NCBI GenBank assembly: GCA_028336245.1
Contig: JAOKTT010000012.1
Span: 1-39,039 of the forward strand
Direction of reading: 5' to 3'
Source: Polaribacter sp.
GTDB taxonomy: Bacteria; Bacteroidota; Bacteroidia; Flavobacteriales; Flavobacteriaceae
DNA: 39,039 bases
Below the pieces are notes generated by a model. The model was not told where the DNA came from. It was given only the letters and a program-made list of their open reading frames with translations, and made no database searches. Positions 8,331-17,251 of this stretch are shown piece after piece. The translations under genes were made by a program, and so were the position numbers. Each line of letters opens with the position of its first letter. Position 1 is the first letter of the stretch.

Positions 8331-9728
8331 ATGAAGTATAGAATTGAGAAAGACACGATGGGGAATGTAGAAGTCCCTGCGGATAAATATTGGGGAGCAC
8401 AAACAGAACGCTCTCGCAATAATTTTAAAATTGGTGCTGCAGGTTCTATGCCGCTAGAAATTGTTTATGGATTTGCTTATTTAAAAAAAGCAGCAGCTTT
8501 TACAAATACAGAATTAGGCGTTTTATCAGCAGAAAAAAGAGATTTAATCGCACAAGTATGTGACGAAATTTTAGACGGAAAATTAGATGACCAGTTTCCT
8601 TTAGTCATTTGGCAAACAGGCTCTGGTACACAATCAAATATGAATGTGAACGAAGTTATTGCAAATAGGGCACATGAAATTGCAGGAAAAATAATTGGTG
8701 AAGGAGAAAAAACCATTCAGCCAAATGATGACGTCAATAAATCGCAATCATCGAATGATACTTTTCCAACAGGCATGCACATTGCTGCTTATAAAAAAAT
8801 TATTGAAAATACAGTTCCTGGAATTACACAATTAAGAGATACGTTAAAAGCAAAATCAGAAGCATTTAAAGATGTTGTAAAAATTGGACGTACGCATTTA
8901 ATGGATGCAACGCCACTTACTTTAGGTCAAGAATTTTCTGGCTACGTAGCACAATTAAACTTCGGTTTGAAAGCATTGAACAACACCTTGGAGCACCTCG
9001 CTCAATTAGCTTTGGGAGGCACCGCAGTAGGTACCGGATTAAATACCCCTGCAGGATATGATGTGCTTGTGGCAAGATATATTGCTCAATTTACAGGATT
9101 GCCATTTATTACCGCAGAAAATAAGTTTGAAGCTTTGGCTGCGCACGATGCTTTTGTAGAAACACATGGTGCTTTGAAACAAATAGCCGTTTCTTTAAAT
9201 AAAATAGCAAATGATATTAGAATGATGGCCTCTGGACCGAGGTCTGGAATTGGAGAAATTATGATTCCTGCAAATGAACCCGGTTCTTCTATTATGCCTG
9301 GAAAGGTAAATCCCACACAGGTAGAAGCAATCACAATGGTTTGTGCACAAGTAATGGGGAACGATGTTGCGGTTACCGTAGGAGGAACGCAAGGACATTA
9401 TGAATTGAATGTCTTTAAACCAATGATGGCGGCAAATGTTTTACAATCCGCTCAGCTGATTGGAGATGCCTGTATCTCTTTTGAGACTAACTGTGTTGCC
9501 GGTATTGAACCAAATCACAAAAGGATTACAGAATTATTAAATAATTCATTAATGTTAGTAACTGCTTTAAACACAAAAATAGGCTATTATAAGGCTGCTG
9601 AAATTGCAAATACAGCCCATGAAAATGGCACCACCTTAAAAGTAGAAGCTGTTCGTTTGGGATATGTTACCGAAGCGCAATATGACGCATGGGTAAAACC
9701 AGAAGAAATGATTGGTGGATTAAAATAA
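8331..9728 (+). CDS. fumC: Class II fumarate hydratase
   Basis: Iron-independent fumarase, a homotetramer that interconverts fumarate and L-malate in the TCA cycle. Its 465 residues match the family. Signatures in order are [19 protein letters not shown] near 100-118, [11 protein letters not shown] near 140, [16 protein letters not shown] near 187-202, and the superfamily signature [13 protein letters not shown] near 317-329, with the catalytic serine in SS. The start [16 protein letters not shown] is the canonical fumarase N-terminus. Aspartase and argininosuccinate lyase share the fold, but the N-terminus and the [10 protein letters not shown] block favour fumarase over aspartase. A terminator-like hairpin lies 23 bases past the stop. 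Confidence 0.96.
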   Translation: MKYRIEKDTMGNVEVPADKYWGAQTERSRNNFKIGAAGSMPLEIVYGFAYLKKAAAFTNTELGVLSAEKRDLIAQVCDEILDGKLDDQFPLVIWQTGSGTQSNMNVNEVIANRAHEIAGKIIGEGEKTIQPNDDVNKSQSSNDTFPTGMHIAAYKKIIENTVPGITQLRDTLKAKSEAFKDVVKIGRTHLMDATPLTLGQEFSGYVAQLNFGLKALNNTLEHLAQLALGGTAVGTGLNTPAGYDVLVARYIAQFTGLPFITAENKFEALAAHDAFVETHGALKQIAVSLNKIANDIRMMASGPRSGIGEIMIPANEPGSSIMPGKVNPTQVEAITMVCAQVMGNDVAVTVGGTQGHYELNVFKPMMAANVLQSAQLIGDACISFETNCVAGIEPNHKRITELLNNSLMLVTALNTKIGYYKAAEIANTAHENGTTLKVEAVRLGYVTEAQYDAWVKPEEMIGGLK

Positions 9729-9751
9729 AACAGTACGATTGTAACCTCTTA

Positions 9752-9778
9752 AAAACTGCATGCTTTTGCGGTTTTTTT
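9752..9778 (+). terminator. Intrinsic terminator after fumC
   Basis: AAAACTGC (9752-9759) pairs with GCGGTTTT (9768-9775), including one G-U pair, around an 8-base loop, and runs into seven T residues. It sits only 18 bases before the guaD start, so it could end fumC or attenuate read-through into guaD. Confidence 0.65.
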
Positions 9779-9795
9779 GGCTTAAAAAAATAAAG

Positions 9796-10269
9796 ATGAA
9801 GCATCACGAAGAATTTATGAGTACCGCTGTAAAAGCAGCTTTGAAAGGAATGAACAACAACGAGGGAGGACCTTTTGGATGCATCGTTGTAAAGGATGGA
9901 AAAGTAATTGGTAGCGGGAACAACAAGGTAACATCAACCAATGATCCTACTGCGCATGCAGAAGTCACCGCAATTAGAGATGCTTGTAAAAATATTGGTA
10001 CTTTTCAATTGGATGGCTGTATTATTTATACTTCCTGCGAACCTTGCCCCATGTGTTTAGGAGCAATTTATTGGGCGAGACCGGCTAAAGTTTACTACGG
10101 AAGTAATCAGCAAGATGCTGCTAATATTGGCTTTGATGATGCCTTTATCTACAAAGAAATTCCTTTACCTTATGCGGAAAGAAGTATTCCTTTTGAGCAA
10201 GTAGGAAGAGAAATTGCCTTGGAGCCCTTTCGAAAATGGACAGAAAAACAAGATAAAACTGCCTATTAA
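9796..10269 (+). CDS. guaD: Guanine deaminase (cytidine/deoxycytidylate deaminase superfamily)
   Basis: Zinc-dependent deaminase of 157 residues, predicted to convert guanine to xanthine in purine salvage. Zinc ligands are in TAHAEVTAIR (HAE, near residues 54-63) and CEPCPMCLGAIYWAR (PCxxC, near 84-98). The GGPFGCIVVKDG block, the NDPTAHAEV block and the C-terminal GFDDAFIYKEI and IPFEQVGRE closely resemble Bacillus GuaD as I remember it. This favours guanine deaminase over the tRNA adenosine deaminase TadA. The frame stays open to an ATG at 9760, but that ATG lies inside the fumC terminator hairpin, and the shorter start MKHHEEFM fits the family. No separate promoter is evident. A long bidirectional hairpin overlaps its stop codon. 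Confidence 0.85.
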   Translation: MKHHEEFMSTAVKAALKGMNNNEGGPFGCIVVKDGKVIGSGNNKVTSTNDPTAHAEVTAIRDACKNIGTFQLDGCIIYTSCEPCPMCLGAIYWARPAKVYYGSNQQDAANIGFDDAFIYKEIPLPYAERSIPFEQVGREIALEPFRKWTEKQDKTAY

Positions 10270-10315
10270 AAACAATAAAAAATCGAAATTTTAACTTCGG
10301 TTTTTTATTGTTTTT
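10268..10315. terminator. Bidirectional intrinsic terminator between guaD and the DinB-family gene
   Basis: A 20-base stem (10268-10287 with 10296-10315, one G-U pair) encloses an 8-base loop, with A-rich and T-rich flanks suited to termination in both directions. The left arm begins within the guaD stop codon. Confidence 0.85.
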
Positions 10316-10338
10316 ACATATACATGAAATCATAGAAT

Positions 10339-10848
10339 TTACAAATAACGTTCTTTCATAATGTTTACATGGTGAAGCTGGTGACCTGAAAAAAGATATC
10401 CCAAAGCCCTAACAGACATTTCAGTATCAGATGCGGTTCCTACCCTTACTAATGCCTCTTCAGAAAAACTTTGGTACAGTTGAATCGTAGATTTTCGGAG
10501 CACTGCCATCTCCGCTAATAACTCGCAATAATCACGCGTATTTGCAGTATCGTTCTCCACAAAAACATTTTGATTATACCCAGGCAATACAGTTTTGTCG
10601 TTCCTTGCAAAACACAAAGCTCGATAACAAAAAACCCGCTCCGTGTCGATGATATGTTGTATTACTTCTTTCAAAGTCCATTTTCCTTTTGCATAAGAAA
10701 AGCCATGTTTTTCTGCTGGTACATTCTTTAACAATTGATCAAATGCATCTTGGCTGCTTTGTAAATTTTCTAAGATTGACTTTCCATCTTTTGAAATCAA
10801 CTTAATGTATTGCTCAAAATAAGGAGCATATTCTGTTTTCGAAATCAT
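10339..10848 (-). CDS. DinB-family (YfiT-like) putative metal-dependent protein
   Basis: A 169-residue member of the DinB/YfiT four-helix-bundle superfamily. Features seen are the helix WTLKEVIQHIIDTERVFCYRAL with the first metal-ligand histidine near residue 66, and the C-terminal SGHQLHHVNIMKERYL carrying the other histidines. Members bind a divalent metal and often act as thiol-dependent transferases or detoxifying enzymes, but the substrate of this one cannot be inferred. It faces guaD across a shared terminator and is divergent from the methyltransferase gene. Family assignment is good; function unknown. Confidence 0.85.
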   Translation of the reverse strand: MISKTEYAPYFEQYIKLISKDGKSILENLQSSQDAFDQLLKNVPAEKHGFSYAKGKWTLKEVIQHIIDTERVFCYRALCFARNDKTVLPGYNQNVFVENDTANTRDYCELLAEMAVLRKSTIQLYQSFSEEALVRVGTASDTEMSVRALGYLFSGHQLHHVNIMKERYL

Positions 10849-11041
10849 TTAATTCTAGTTTTAAAATTATGGAATACTCTAAAAAAATCGCTTGTATTTA
10901 CAAACTGGATTGAAACCAAGAATTAAGACCAATGCTATTGAAATACCCACGCTTTTAAACTTTAGAAGCTCCCTGAACAAATGTACTTTTTATAAGTGGA
11001 AAGCTATTATTTTATTTTATTTTCGTGCTATATTTTCAAGC

Positions 11042-11818
11042 ATGCTATTCCGACAAAAAAAATACTTTCAATTTTTATTAAAAGCCACCAATCATCATGG
11101 CGTGCATTCTCCTTTTGTATACCTATTGGTTACAAAATGTTTTTATAAAAGAAGTAGCAGTATCGTTTGGAAATCTTTTCTGAAAATCAGAAAATCTATT
11201 GCGAAAGACCATCGAAAAATTGAAGTTTCAGATTTTAACCTAGCTTCCAGTAATTCAAAAAACAATCCATCTGCAATTTCTGAAATTGGAAAAACTGAGG
11301 GAATTTCAAATAAAAAAGCAAAACTTTTAATTAAAATCGTCCGTTATTTAAAGCCGAAAGATATTTTAGAAATAGGAACTTCCGTCGGTTTAGGAACGGT
11401 AGCTCTCAAATTAGCAAACACAAACTCCTCTATAACAACAGCAGAAGGTTGTCATGAAAAAATTAAAATTGCGGAAGCATTGTTTGTGAAAAACAAATTA
11501 AATGCTATTCAAATGGTCCATGGAGATTTTTCAGAAACGCTTTCATCGATTGTGCAAAATAAACAATTCGATTTTATTTATTTTGATGGTAAACCTAAAA
11601 AAGAAGCAACACTCACCTACTTTGAAATAAGTTTACAAACCATCCACAACGACTCTTTTTTTATCTTTAATTCGATTTCTCTAAATACCGAAATGCAAGC
11701 AGCTTGGTCCCAGATAAAAAAGCACCCAAAAGTATCGGTAACTATTGATCTTTATTATCTTGGGATTGTCTTCTTTCGGAAAGAGCAAGCAAAAGAAGAT
11801 TTTAAAATAAGAGTTTAA
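11042..11818 (+). CDS. Class I SAM-dependent methyltransferase (O-methyltransferase-like)
   Basis: A 258-residue Rossmann-fold methyltransferase. Motif I is visible as ILEIGTSVGLGTVALKLA near residues 110-127. An acidic strand-2 end (TTAEGCHEKIKIAEALF) and FDFIYFDGKPKKEA near 180 give the post-I and motif IV equivalents, in the arrangement of caffeoyl-CoA O-methyltransferase-type enzymes. The N-terminal LLKATNHHGVHSPFVYLLVTKCFY is a conserved opening in Flavobacteriia homologues. It supports the ATG at 11042, although the frame is open about 50 codons further upstream with only a TTG start and non-family-like sequence. The substrate is unknown. The gene is divergent from the DinB-family gene and precedes the adenosyltransferase gene, which has its own promoter element. 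Confidence 0.75.
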   Translation: MLFRQKKYFQFLLKATNHHGVHSPFVYLLVTKCFYKRSSSIVWKSFLKIRKSIAKDHRKIEVSDFNLASSNSKNNPSAISEIGKTEGISNKKAKLLIKIVRYLKPKDILEIGTSVGLGTVALKLANTNSSITTAEGCHEKIKIAEALFVKNKLNAIQMVHGDFSETLSSIVQNKQFDFIYFDGKPKKEATLTYFEISLQTIHNDSFFIFNSISLNTEMQAAWSQIKKHPKVSVTIDLYYLGIVFFRKEQAKEDFKIRV

Positions 11819-11842
11819 CACCTTCTTAAAAGATAAACATTG

Positions 11843-11850
11843 TAACTTTG
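11843..11850 (+). promoter_or_regulatory. Probable -7 promoter element for the adenosyltransferase gene
   Basis: TAACTTTG matches TAnnTTTG and lies 29 bases before the ATG at 11880. No perfect TTG box is seen at the expected distance. Confidence 0.45.
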
Positions 11851-11879
11851 ATACCTATAAATATTAGAATCCATTTTAA

Positions 11880-12452
11880 ATGAAAATATATACAAAAACC
11901 GGTGATGAAGGAACTACTGCCCTATTTGGTGGTACCAGAGTGAAAAAGTACAATTTACGAATCAATAGTTATGGGACGGTAGACGAGTTGAACTCTTATA
12001 TTGGATTAATTAAAGATCAAAAAATACACGCAGTTCATAAAGAAGCACTTCTAAAAGTTCAAAATGAATTATTTACATTAGGAGCTATGTTGGCAACTCC
12101 TCCAGAAAAGGAGACTTTAAAATCTGGAAAAGAGCGTTTAAATATTCCTAAAATTGATGAAAACTCCATTCTTTTCTTAGAAAACGAAATCGATAAAATG
12201 GAAGAAGAGCTTCCTCAAATGACTCATTTCATTCTTCCTGGCGGACATCAAGCTGTGTCATTCTGTCACGTTGCAAGATGTGTTTGCAGGCGCGCAGAAA
12301 GGTTGTCTGTAGAATTGAACGATCAAGAAGCTATCAATAGTGATATTTTAAAATACCTAAACCGCCTTTCTGACTATCTTTTTGTATTGGCACGAAAATT
12401 GTCCCAAGACTTAGAAATAGAGGAGTTCAAGTGGATTCCTAAAAAAAATTAA
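11880..12452 (+). CDS. PduO-type ATP:cob(I)alamin adenosyltransferase
   Basis: A 190-residue enzyme that transfers the adenosyl group of ATP to cob(I)alamin, making coenzyme B12. The N-terminal KIYTKTGDEGTTALFGGTRVKK is the PduO-family ATP-binding loop. The signature arginine-rich helix CRRAERLSV near residue 138 and YLNRLSDYLFVLAR near 160-173 complete the active site. The family differs from CobA/BtuR-type enzymes, which carry a P-loop. No other cobalamin gene is in the window; the FecCD-type transporter 12 kb away could import cobalamin, but that link is speculative. In Bacteroidota this enzyme usually serves methylmalonyl-CoA mutase or ribonucleotide reductase. Confidence 0.92.
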   Translation: MKIYTKTGDEGTTALFGGTRVKKYNLRINSYGTVDELNSYIGLIKDQKIHAVHKEALLKVQNELFTLGAMLATPPEKETLKSGKERLNIPKIDENSILFLENEIDKMEEELPQMTHFILPGGHQAVSFCHVARCVCRRAERLSVELNDQEAINSDILKYLNRLSDYLFVLARKLSQDLEIEEFKWIPKKN

Positions 12453-12561
12453 TACGTTCTTTTTTTGCGAGTTGAAGAAGTTTATAATTTATTTAAAATC
12501 TTGATTTTAAGTGATTTAAAAAAATTATGATTTCCTTCACAATAAATTTCTTAAAAAAGAC

Positions 12562-12591
12562 TTGCATAATTCAGCAAAAAAATTATTTTTG
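12562..12591 (+). promoter_or_regulatory. Bacteroidota-type promoter for the DUF2795 gene
   Basis: TTG (12562-12564), a spacer of exactly 19 bases, then TATTTTTG (12584-12591) match the consensus TTG-N19-TAnnTTTG. The ATG is 21 bases beyond the -7 element, implying a leader of about 15 bases. Confidence 0.75.
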
Positions 12592-12612
12592 CACAAAATT
12601 AAACAATAAGAA

Positions 12613-12834
12613 ATGTATTGGACACTAGAATTAGCATCTTATTTAGCAGATGCACCTTGGCCAGCAACCAAAGACGAGTTAATAGATTACGCTATTAGAA
12701 CTGGATCTCCTTTAGAAGTAGTAGAAAACTTACAGGATATAGAGGACGAAGGTGATTCATACGACTCAATTGTGGAGATTTGGCCAGATTATCCGACGGA
12801 AGATGATTATCTTTGGAACGAGGATGAATACTAA
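12613..12834 (+). CDS. DUF2795 domain-containing small acidic protein
   Basis: A 73-residue protein with a DUF2795-like helical core (YWTLELASYLADAPWPATKDELIDYAI) and a very acidic C-terminus (EDEGDSYDSIVEIWPDYPTEDDY...). The core resembles a small winged or helical module; related proteins are widespread in Flavobacteriia but I know no defined function. It is transcribed alone: a consensus promoter directly upstream and a T-rich hairpin 17 bases past its stop isolate it from secA downstream. The very short leader and strong promoter suggest good expression. Confidence 0.85.
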   Translation: MYWTLELASYLADAPWPATKDELIDYAIRTGSPLEVVENLQDIEDEGDSYDSIVEIWPDYPTEDDYLWNEDEY

Positions 12835-12850
12835 AAAAACAATTACTATA

Positions 12851-12876
12851 AAAGTCTCTCATGAGACTTTTTTTTT
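12851..12876 (+). terminator. Intrinsic terminator after the DUF2795 gene
   Basis: A perfect 8-base stem, AAAGTCTC with GAGACTTT, around a TCAT loop is followed by a T-run. Confidence 0.85.
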
Positions 12877-12978
12877 GTTTTCTTTTTAACAAAATAATTC
12901 TTTTTTCTCAGGCACATAAAATCCTGATATACAAGTAAATAATACGGCTATCTTTTTAGCTTCTAAAATATACAGAAA

Positions 12979-15900
12979 ATGAGTGTTTTAAATTCAGTAA
13001 TAAAACTTTTTGTCGGTGATAAGCAGCAAAAAGATTTAAAAATTTTACAACCTGTTGTAACGGATGTCAACGCATTTGAAACGGCAATTTCTATCCTTTC
13101 TCATGACGCGTTAAGAGCAAAAACTATTGAGTTTAAAGAAAGGATAAAAACAGCTACAAAAGAATATGACACAAACATTGAAACCCTTGAAAAAGAAGCG
13201 ATAACCGCAGATATTGATAGACAAGAAGCTATTTATGCAGAAATTGACGGTCTAAAAGATGAAGCCTACAAAGTTTCGGAGGCATCGTTGTTGCAAATTA
13301 TGCCAGAAGCCTTTGCTGTTGTAAAAGAAACTGCAAAACGTTTTGTTGAAAACAAAGAAATTGAAGTAACAGCAACTGCTTTTGATCGAGAACTTTCCGG
13401 AGAACGAGAGCATGTAGTGCTGCAAGATGACAAAGCTTTCTGGTTAAATTCTTGGGATGCTGCAGGGAAACCAGTTACTTGGGATATGGTACATTACGAT
13501 GTGCAATTGATTGGAGGTTCTGTATTGCATCAAGGAAAAATTGCAGAAATGATGACAGGTGAAGGGAAAACATTAGTTTCAACCCTACCTGTATATTTGA
13601 ATGCTTTAACAGGTAATGGGGTGCATTTGGTTACCGTAAATGATTATTTAGCAAAACGTGACAAAGCGTGGATGGGTCCTATTTTTGAGTTCCATGGTTT
13701 TACCACCGACTGTATCGACTACCACCAACCAAACTCAGATGCAAGAAGAAAAGCCTACAATGCAGATATAACCTACGGAACAAATAATGAATTCGGATTT
13801 GATTATTTGCGAGATAATATGGCAAGCTCTAAAGATGATTTAGTCCAAAGAGCACCAAACTATGCCATTATTGATGAAGTTGATTCGGTCTTAATTGATG
13901 ATGCAAGAACCCCGTTAATTATCTCTGGCCCTGTTCCTCAGGGAGATAGGCATGAATTTAATGAACTAAAACCATTGGTAAGTGATATCGTTAGTATTCA
14001 AAGTAAATATTTGATTGGAGTCCTAGCAGATGCGAAAAAAATAATTGCCAGTGGTGATACGAAAGAAGGTGGATTTCAACTATTAAGAGTCTATAGAGGC
14101 TTGCCAAAAAACAAAGCCTTAATAAAGTTTTTATCTCTTGAAGGAATGAAACAAATTCTTCAAAAGACAGAAAACTACTATATGGCAGACAATAATAAAT
14201 TGATGCCAGAGGTAGACGATGCTTTGTGGTTTGTTATTGAAGAAAAAAACAATCAAATTGATTTAACAGATAAAGGAATTGCACATTTATCAGAAAAAAC
14301 AGCCAATGATAATTTTTTCATATTGCCTGATATTGGCGTAAAGTTTGGAGAAATTGATCATTCGGAAATGTTGCCTGAAGAAAAATCGAAACAGAAAGAG
14401 GAGTTATACAAAGATTTTAATATCAAGAGTGAGCGCATTCATACCATGAACCAACTTTTGAAAGCATATACTGTTTTTGAAAAAGATGTGGAATATGTCG
14501 TGATGGAAAACAAGGTAATGATTGTGGATGAGCAAACGGGGCGTATTATGGATGGTCGCCGGTATTCAGACGGTCTACATCAAGCAATTGAAGCAAAGGA
14601 AGATGTAAAAATAGAGGATGCTACCCAAACTTTTGCAACCGTAACGCTTCAAAATTATTTTAGAATGTATCGCAAACTGTCTGGAATGACGGGTACTGCG
14701 ATTACGGAGGCTGGAGAGTTGTGGGAAATTTACAAATTAGATGTCGTAGAAATTCCAACCAATAGACCAATTCAAAGAGATGATAAGGAAGATTTAGTAT
14801 ACAAGACTGCTCGCGAAAAATACAATGCGGTAATCGAAGATATTGTTCTTTTAGTAGAGCAAAAACGTCCTGTTTTAGTGGGAACTACTTCTGTAGAGAT
14901 TTCAGAATTGTTAGGTAGAATGCTACAAATGCGTAAAATTCCTCACAATATTTTAAATGCAAAATTACACAAACGTGAGGCAAATGTTGTTGCCGAAGCA
15001 GGGAAACCAGGTGTTGTTACCATTGCAACAAACATGGCGGGTCGTGGTACAGATATTAAACTTACCAAAGAAGTGAAGGAAGTCGGCGGTTTGGCTATCA
15101 TTGGTACTGAAAGACATGACTCTAGACGTGTAGACAGACAGCTTAGAGGACGTGCTGGAAGACAAGGGGATGTTGGGTCCACACAATTTTATGTTGCCTT
15201 AGATGATAATTTAATGCGTCTTTTTGGCTCTGACAGAATTGCGAAGATGATGGATAGAATGGGATTAAAAGAGGGGGAGGTAATTCAACACTCTATGATT
15301 TCTAAATCTATTGAAAGAGCACAAAAGAAAGTTGAAGAAAATAACTTCGGCATTCGTAAGCGTTTATTGGAATATGATGATATTATGAATGCTCAAAGAG
15401 AGTTTGTTTATAAAAGAAGACGGAATGCCCTAGATGGGAAACGTTTGCAAGTTGATATTGCAAATATGATTTTCGATACTTGTGAGTCCATAATTCATAG
15501 CAATAAGCCTTCCAAAGATTTTCAAAATTTCGAATTTGAATTGATTAAGTTTTCTGCGATGACTTCTCCTTTCTCTGAAGAAGAATTTCAGAAATTATCA
15601 GAAAATGAGTTGGCAGAGAAATTATATGAGCTGATAACCAAACACTACCAAAACAAAATTGAAAGAAATGCTGTTTTAGCATTCCCTGTAATAAAAGATG
15701 TTTTCGAGAATGAAGGAGATAAATATGAGCGCATTGTAGTGCCATTTACAGACGGAATCAAATCCTTACAGGTAGTTACCAACTTAAAGGAAGCGTATGA
15801 AACTGAAGGGAAAAGTTTAGTTACAGATTTTGAAAAGAATATTACACTTGCAATTATAGATGAAAACTGGAAAGAACATCTGCGTAAAATGGATGAGTTG

Positions 15901-16314
15901 AAAAACTCTGTCCAAAATGCTTCGTATGAGCAGAAGGATCCTTTATTAATCTATAAGTTTGAGGCTTTTGAATTGTTTAAAAAGACCGTAGATGAAATTA
16001 ATAAAGAAGTGCTCTCTTTCTTATTCAAAGGGGAATTACCAAAACAATCTAATCAAATTTCTGAAGCACGAGATCAAAGAAAAGAACGCTTAAACACGAG
16101 TAAAGCGGATGTTCAAAACTCAACGGAACAAGCAATCTCAAATTCTAGACAGCAGTCTGAACCTGTTGAAACCATTGTTAGAAACCAACCAAAAATTGGT
16201 AGAAATGAACGTGTTACGATAAAAAACGTGATGAGCGGCGAACAAAAAGAAGTGAAATATAAACAAGCCATTCCTTTAATTGAAAAAGGAGAATGGGTTG
16301 TAATACAAAATTAA
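12979..16314 (+). CDS. secA: Preprotein translocase ATPase SecA
   Basis: ATP-driven motor that pushes unfolded preproteins through SecYEG at the inner membrane. Walker A MTGEGKTL is near residues 192-199, the DEAD-like Walker [20 protein letters not shown] near 298-316, and the second helicase domain has [10 protein letters not shown] and [21 protein letters not shown] near 675-735. At 1111 residues it is about 200 longer than the E. coli protein. Insertions occur in the N-terminal region and between residues about 320 and 440, as in other Bacteroidota. The C-terminus keeps a KIGRNE lead-in but lacks the CxCxSGxxxxxCH zinc motif that binds SecB and lipids in proteobacteria, ending instead [10 protein letters not shown]. 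It has its own interval, with terminators on both sides. Confidence 0.97.
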   Translation: MSVLNSVIKLFVGDKQQKDLKILQPVVTDVNAFETAISILSHDALRAKTIEFKERIKTATKEYDTNIETLEKEAITADIDRQEAIYAEIDGLKDEAYKVSEASLLQIMPEAFAVVKETAKRFVENKEIEVTATAFDRELSGEREHVVLQDDKAFWLNSWDAAGKPVTWDMVHYDVQLIGGSVLHQGKIAEMMTGEGKTLVSTLPVYLNALTGNGVHLVTVNDYLAKRDKAWMGPIFEFHGFTTDCIDYHQPNSDARRKAYNADITYGTNNEFGFDYLRDNMASSKDDLVQRAPNYAIIDEVDSVLIDDARTPLIISGPVPQGDRHEFNELKPLVSDIVSIQSKYLIGVLADAKKIIASGDTKEGGFQLLRVYRGLPKNKALIKFLSLEGMKQILQKTENYYMADNNKLMPEVDDALWFVIEEKNNQIDLTDKGIAHLSEKTANDNFFILPDIGVKFGEIDHSEMLPEEKSKQKEELYKDFNIKSERIHTMNQLLKAYTVFEKDVEYVVMENKVMIVDEQTGRIMDGRRYSDGLHQAIEAKEDVKIEDATQTFATVTLQNYFRMYRKLSGMTGTAITEAGELWEIYKLDVVEIPTNRPIQRDDKEDLVYKTAREKYNAVIEDIVLLVEQKRPVLVGTTSVEISELLGRMLQMRKIPHNILNAKLHKREANVVAEAGKPGVVTIATNMAGRGTDIKLTKEVKEVGGLAIIGTERHDSRRVDRQLRGRAGRQGDVGSTQFYVALDDNLMRLFGSDRIAKMMDRMGLKEGEVIQHSMISKSIERAQKKVEENNFGIRKRLLEYDDIMNAQREFVYKRRRNALDGKRLQVDIANMIFDTCESIIHSNKPSKDFQNFEFELIKFSAMTSPFSEEEFQKLSENELAEKLYELITKHYQNKIERNAVLAFPVIKDVFENEGDKYERIVVPFTDGIKSLQVVTNLKEAYETEGKSLVTDFEKNITLAIIDENWKEHLRKMDELKNSVQNASYEQKDPLLIYKFEAFELFKKTVDEINKEVLSFLFKGELPKQSNQISEARDQRKERLNTSKADVQNSTEQAISNSRQQSEPVETIVRNQPKIGRNERVTIKNVMSGEQKEVKYKQAIPLIEKGEWVVIQN

Positions 16315-16335
16315 CCTACTGAATTATTAGGATAT

Positions 16336-16376
16336 AAAAAAACCGCTTAGAAAATATTTCTAAACGGTTTTTTTTT
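16336..16376. terminator. Bidirectional intrinsic terminator between secA and folE
   Basis: An A-rich/T-rich stem, AAAACCG with CGGTTTT, continues past a small internal loop into TAGAAA with TTTCTA. A-run and T-run flanks suit both convergent genes. Confidence 0.85.
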
Positions 16377-16398
16377 GTCATTTAATTTCTTCTAAAAC

Positions 16399-17085
16399 TT
16401 AGAAGGGAGTATTCATTTGTAAGTATTGTAAAAATTCTTTCTTTGTTTCTTTTTCTTTAAATTTACCACCAAACTCTGACGTTACAGTGGAACTTTCAAT
16501 GTCTTTAATACCGCGAGAATTTACGCACAAATGTTTTGCGTCAATCACACAGGCAACATCTTGCGTTCCCAACGCTTCCTGCATTGCTTGCACAATTTGC
16601 ATTGTCAAACGCTCTTGTACCTGTGGTCTTTTAGAAAAATACTCTACAATTCGATTCATTTTAGAGAGTCCAATTACCTTACCGTCAGAAATATAAGCAA
16701 CATGCGCTCTGCCAATAATGGGTAGTAAATGGTGCTCACAGGTAGAATACAGGACGATATTCTTCTCTACTAGCATTTCACCATAATTATAGTTGTTGTC
16801 AAACGTAGAAGCCTTAGGTTTGTTTTTAGGATCTAGGCCCATAAACATTTCGTTTATAAACGCTTTCGCAACTCTTTTAGGAGTTCCTTGTATACTGTCA
16901 TCCGTTAAATCCATTCCTAAGGTGTGTAAAATATCTTTTACACTTTCCTCGATTTTTGCTATTTTCTCTTCGTTAGAAATATCAAAAGCATCTAATCTTA
17001 TCGGGTTTTTTGCCGATGTTGCCACATGATTTTCTCCTATCTCGTCAATCCTATCGTCATTCATTTTGCTGTTCAATTCAAACAT
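16399..17085 (-). CDS. folE: GTP cyclohydrolase I
   Basis: Homodecameric zinc enzyme converting GTP to 7,8-dihydroneopterin triphosphate, the first step to tetrahydrofolate and related pterins. Length is 228 residues. The zinc/catalytic block YSTCEHHLLPIIGRAHVAY lies near residues 122-140, KVIGLSKMNRIVEYFSKRPQVQERLT near 146-171, and the last ligand cysteine is in DVACVIDAKHLCV near 190. The N-terminal 35 residues (ENHVATSAKNPIR) are a Flavobacteriia-like extension, and an internal ATG seven codons in is a possible alternative start. It converges with secA across a shared terminator. A -7-like element lies 20 bases upstream. Confidence 0.96.
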   Translation of the reverse strand: MFELNSKMNDDRIDEIGENHVATSAKNPIRLDAFDISNEEKIAKIEESVKDILHTLGMDLTDDSIQGTPKRVAKAFINEMFMGLDPKNKPKASTFDNNYNYGEMLVEKNIVLYSTCEHHLLPIIGRAHVAYISDGKVIGLSKMNRIVEYFSKRPQVQERLTMQIVQAMQEALGTQDVACVIDAKHLCVNSRGIKDIESSTVTSEFGGKFKEKETKKEFLQYLQMNTPF

Positions 17086-17104
17086 TTCATTCTATATTAT
17101 TCTG

Positions 17105-17112
17105 CAAATTTA
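17105..17112 (-). promoter_or_regulatory. Probable -7 promoter element for folE
   Basis: On the minus strand this reads TAAATTTG, matching TAnnTTTG, 19 bases upstream of the folE ATG. No exact TTG is seen 19-20 bases further upstream. Confidence 0.45.
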
Positions 17113-17251
17113 CGTTTTTGCAACGTATTATCTTAATTTTTGTATCAATTATAGTGATACTTCTATAAATATCATTTGGACTTCTAAAGGCTCATTTTAA
17201 GAATATACCTATACTTTAAATTCATGTACTTCGTTCTTAAAGAACTGCTTC

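Noticed and set aside
10892-11041. N-terminal extension of the methyltransferase from a TTG codon
   Set aside because: The extra 50 residues do not resemble the family, while an ATG at 11042 precedes the conserved opening.
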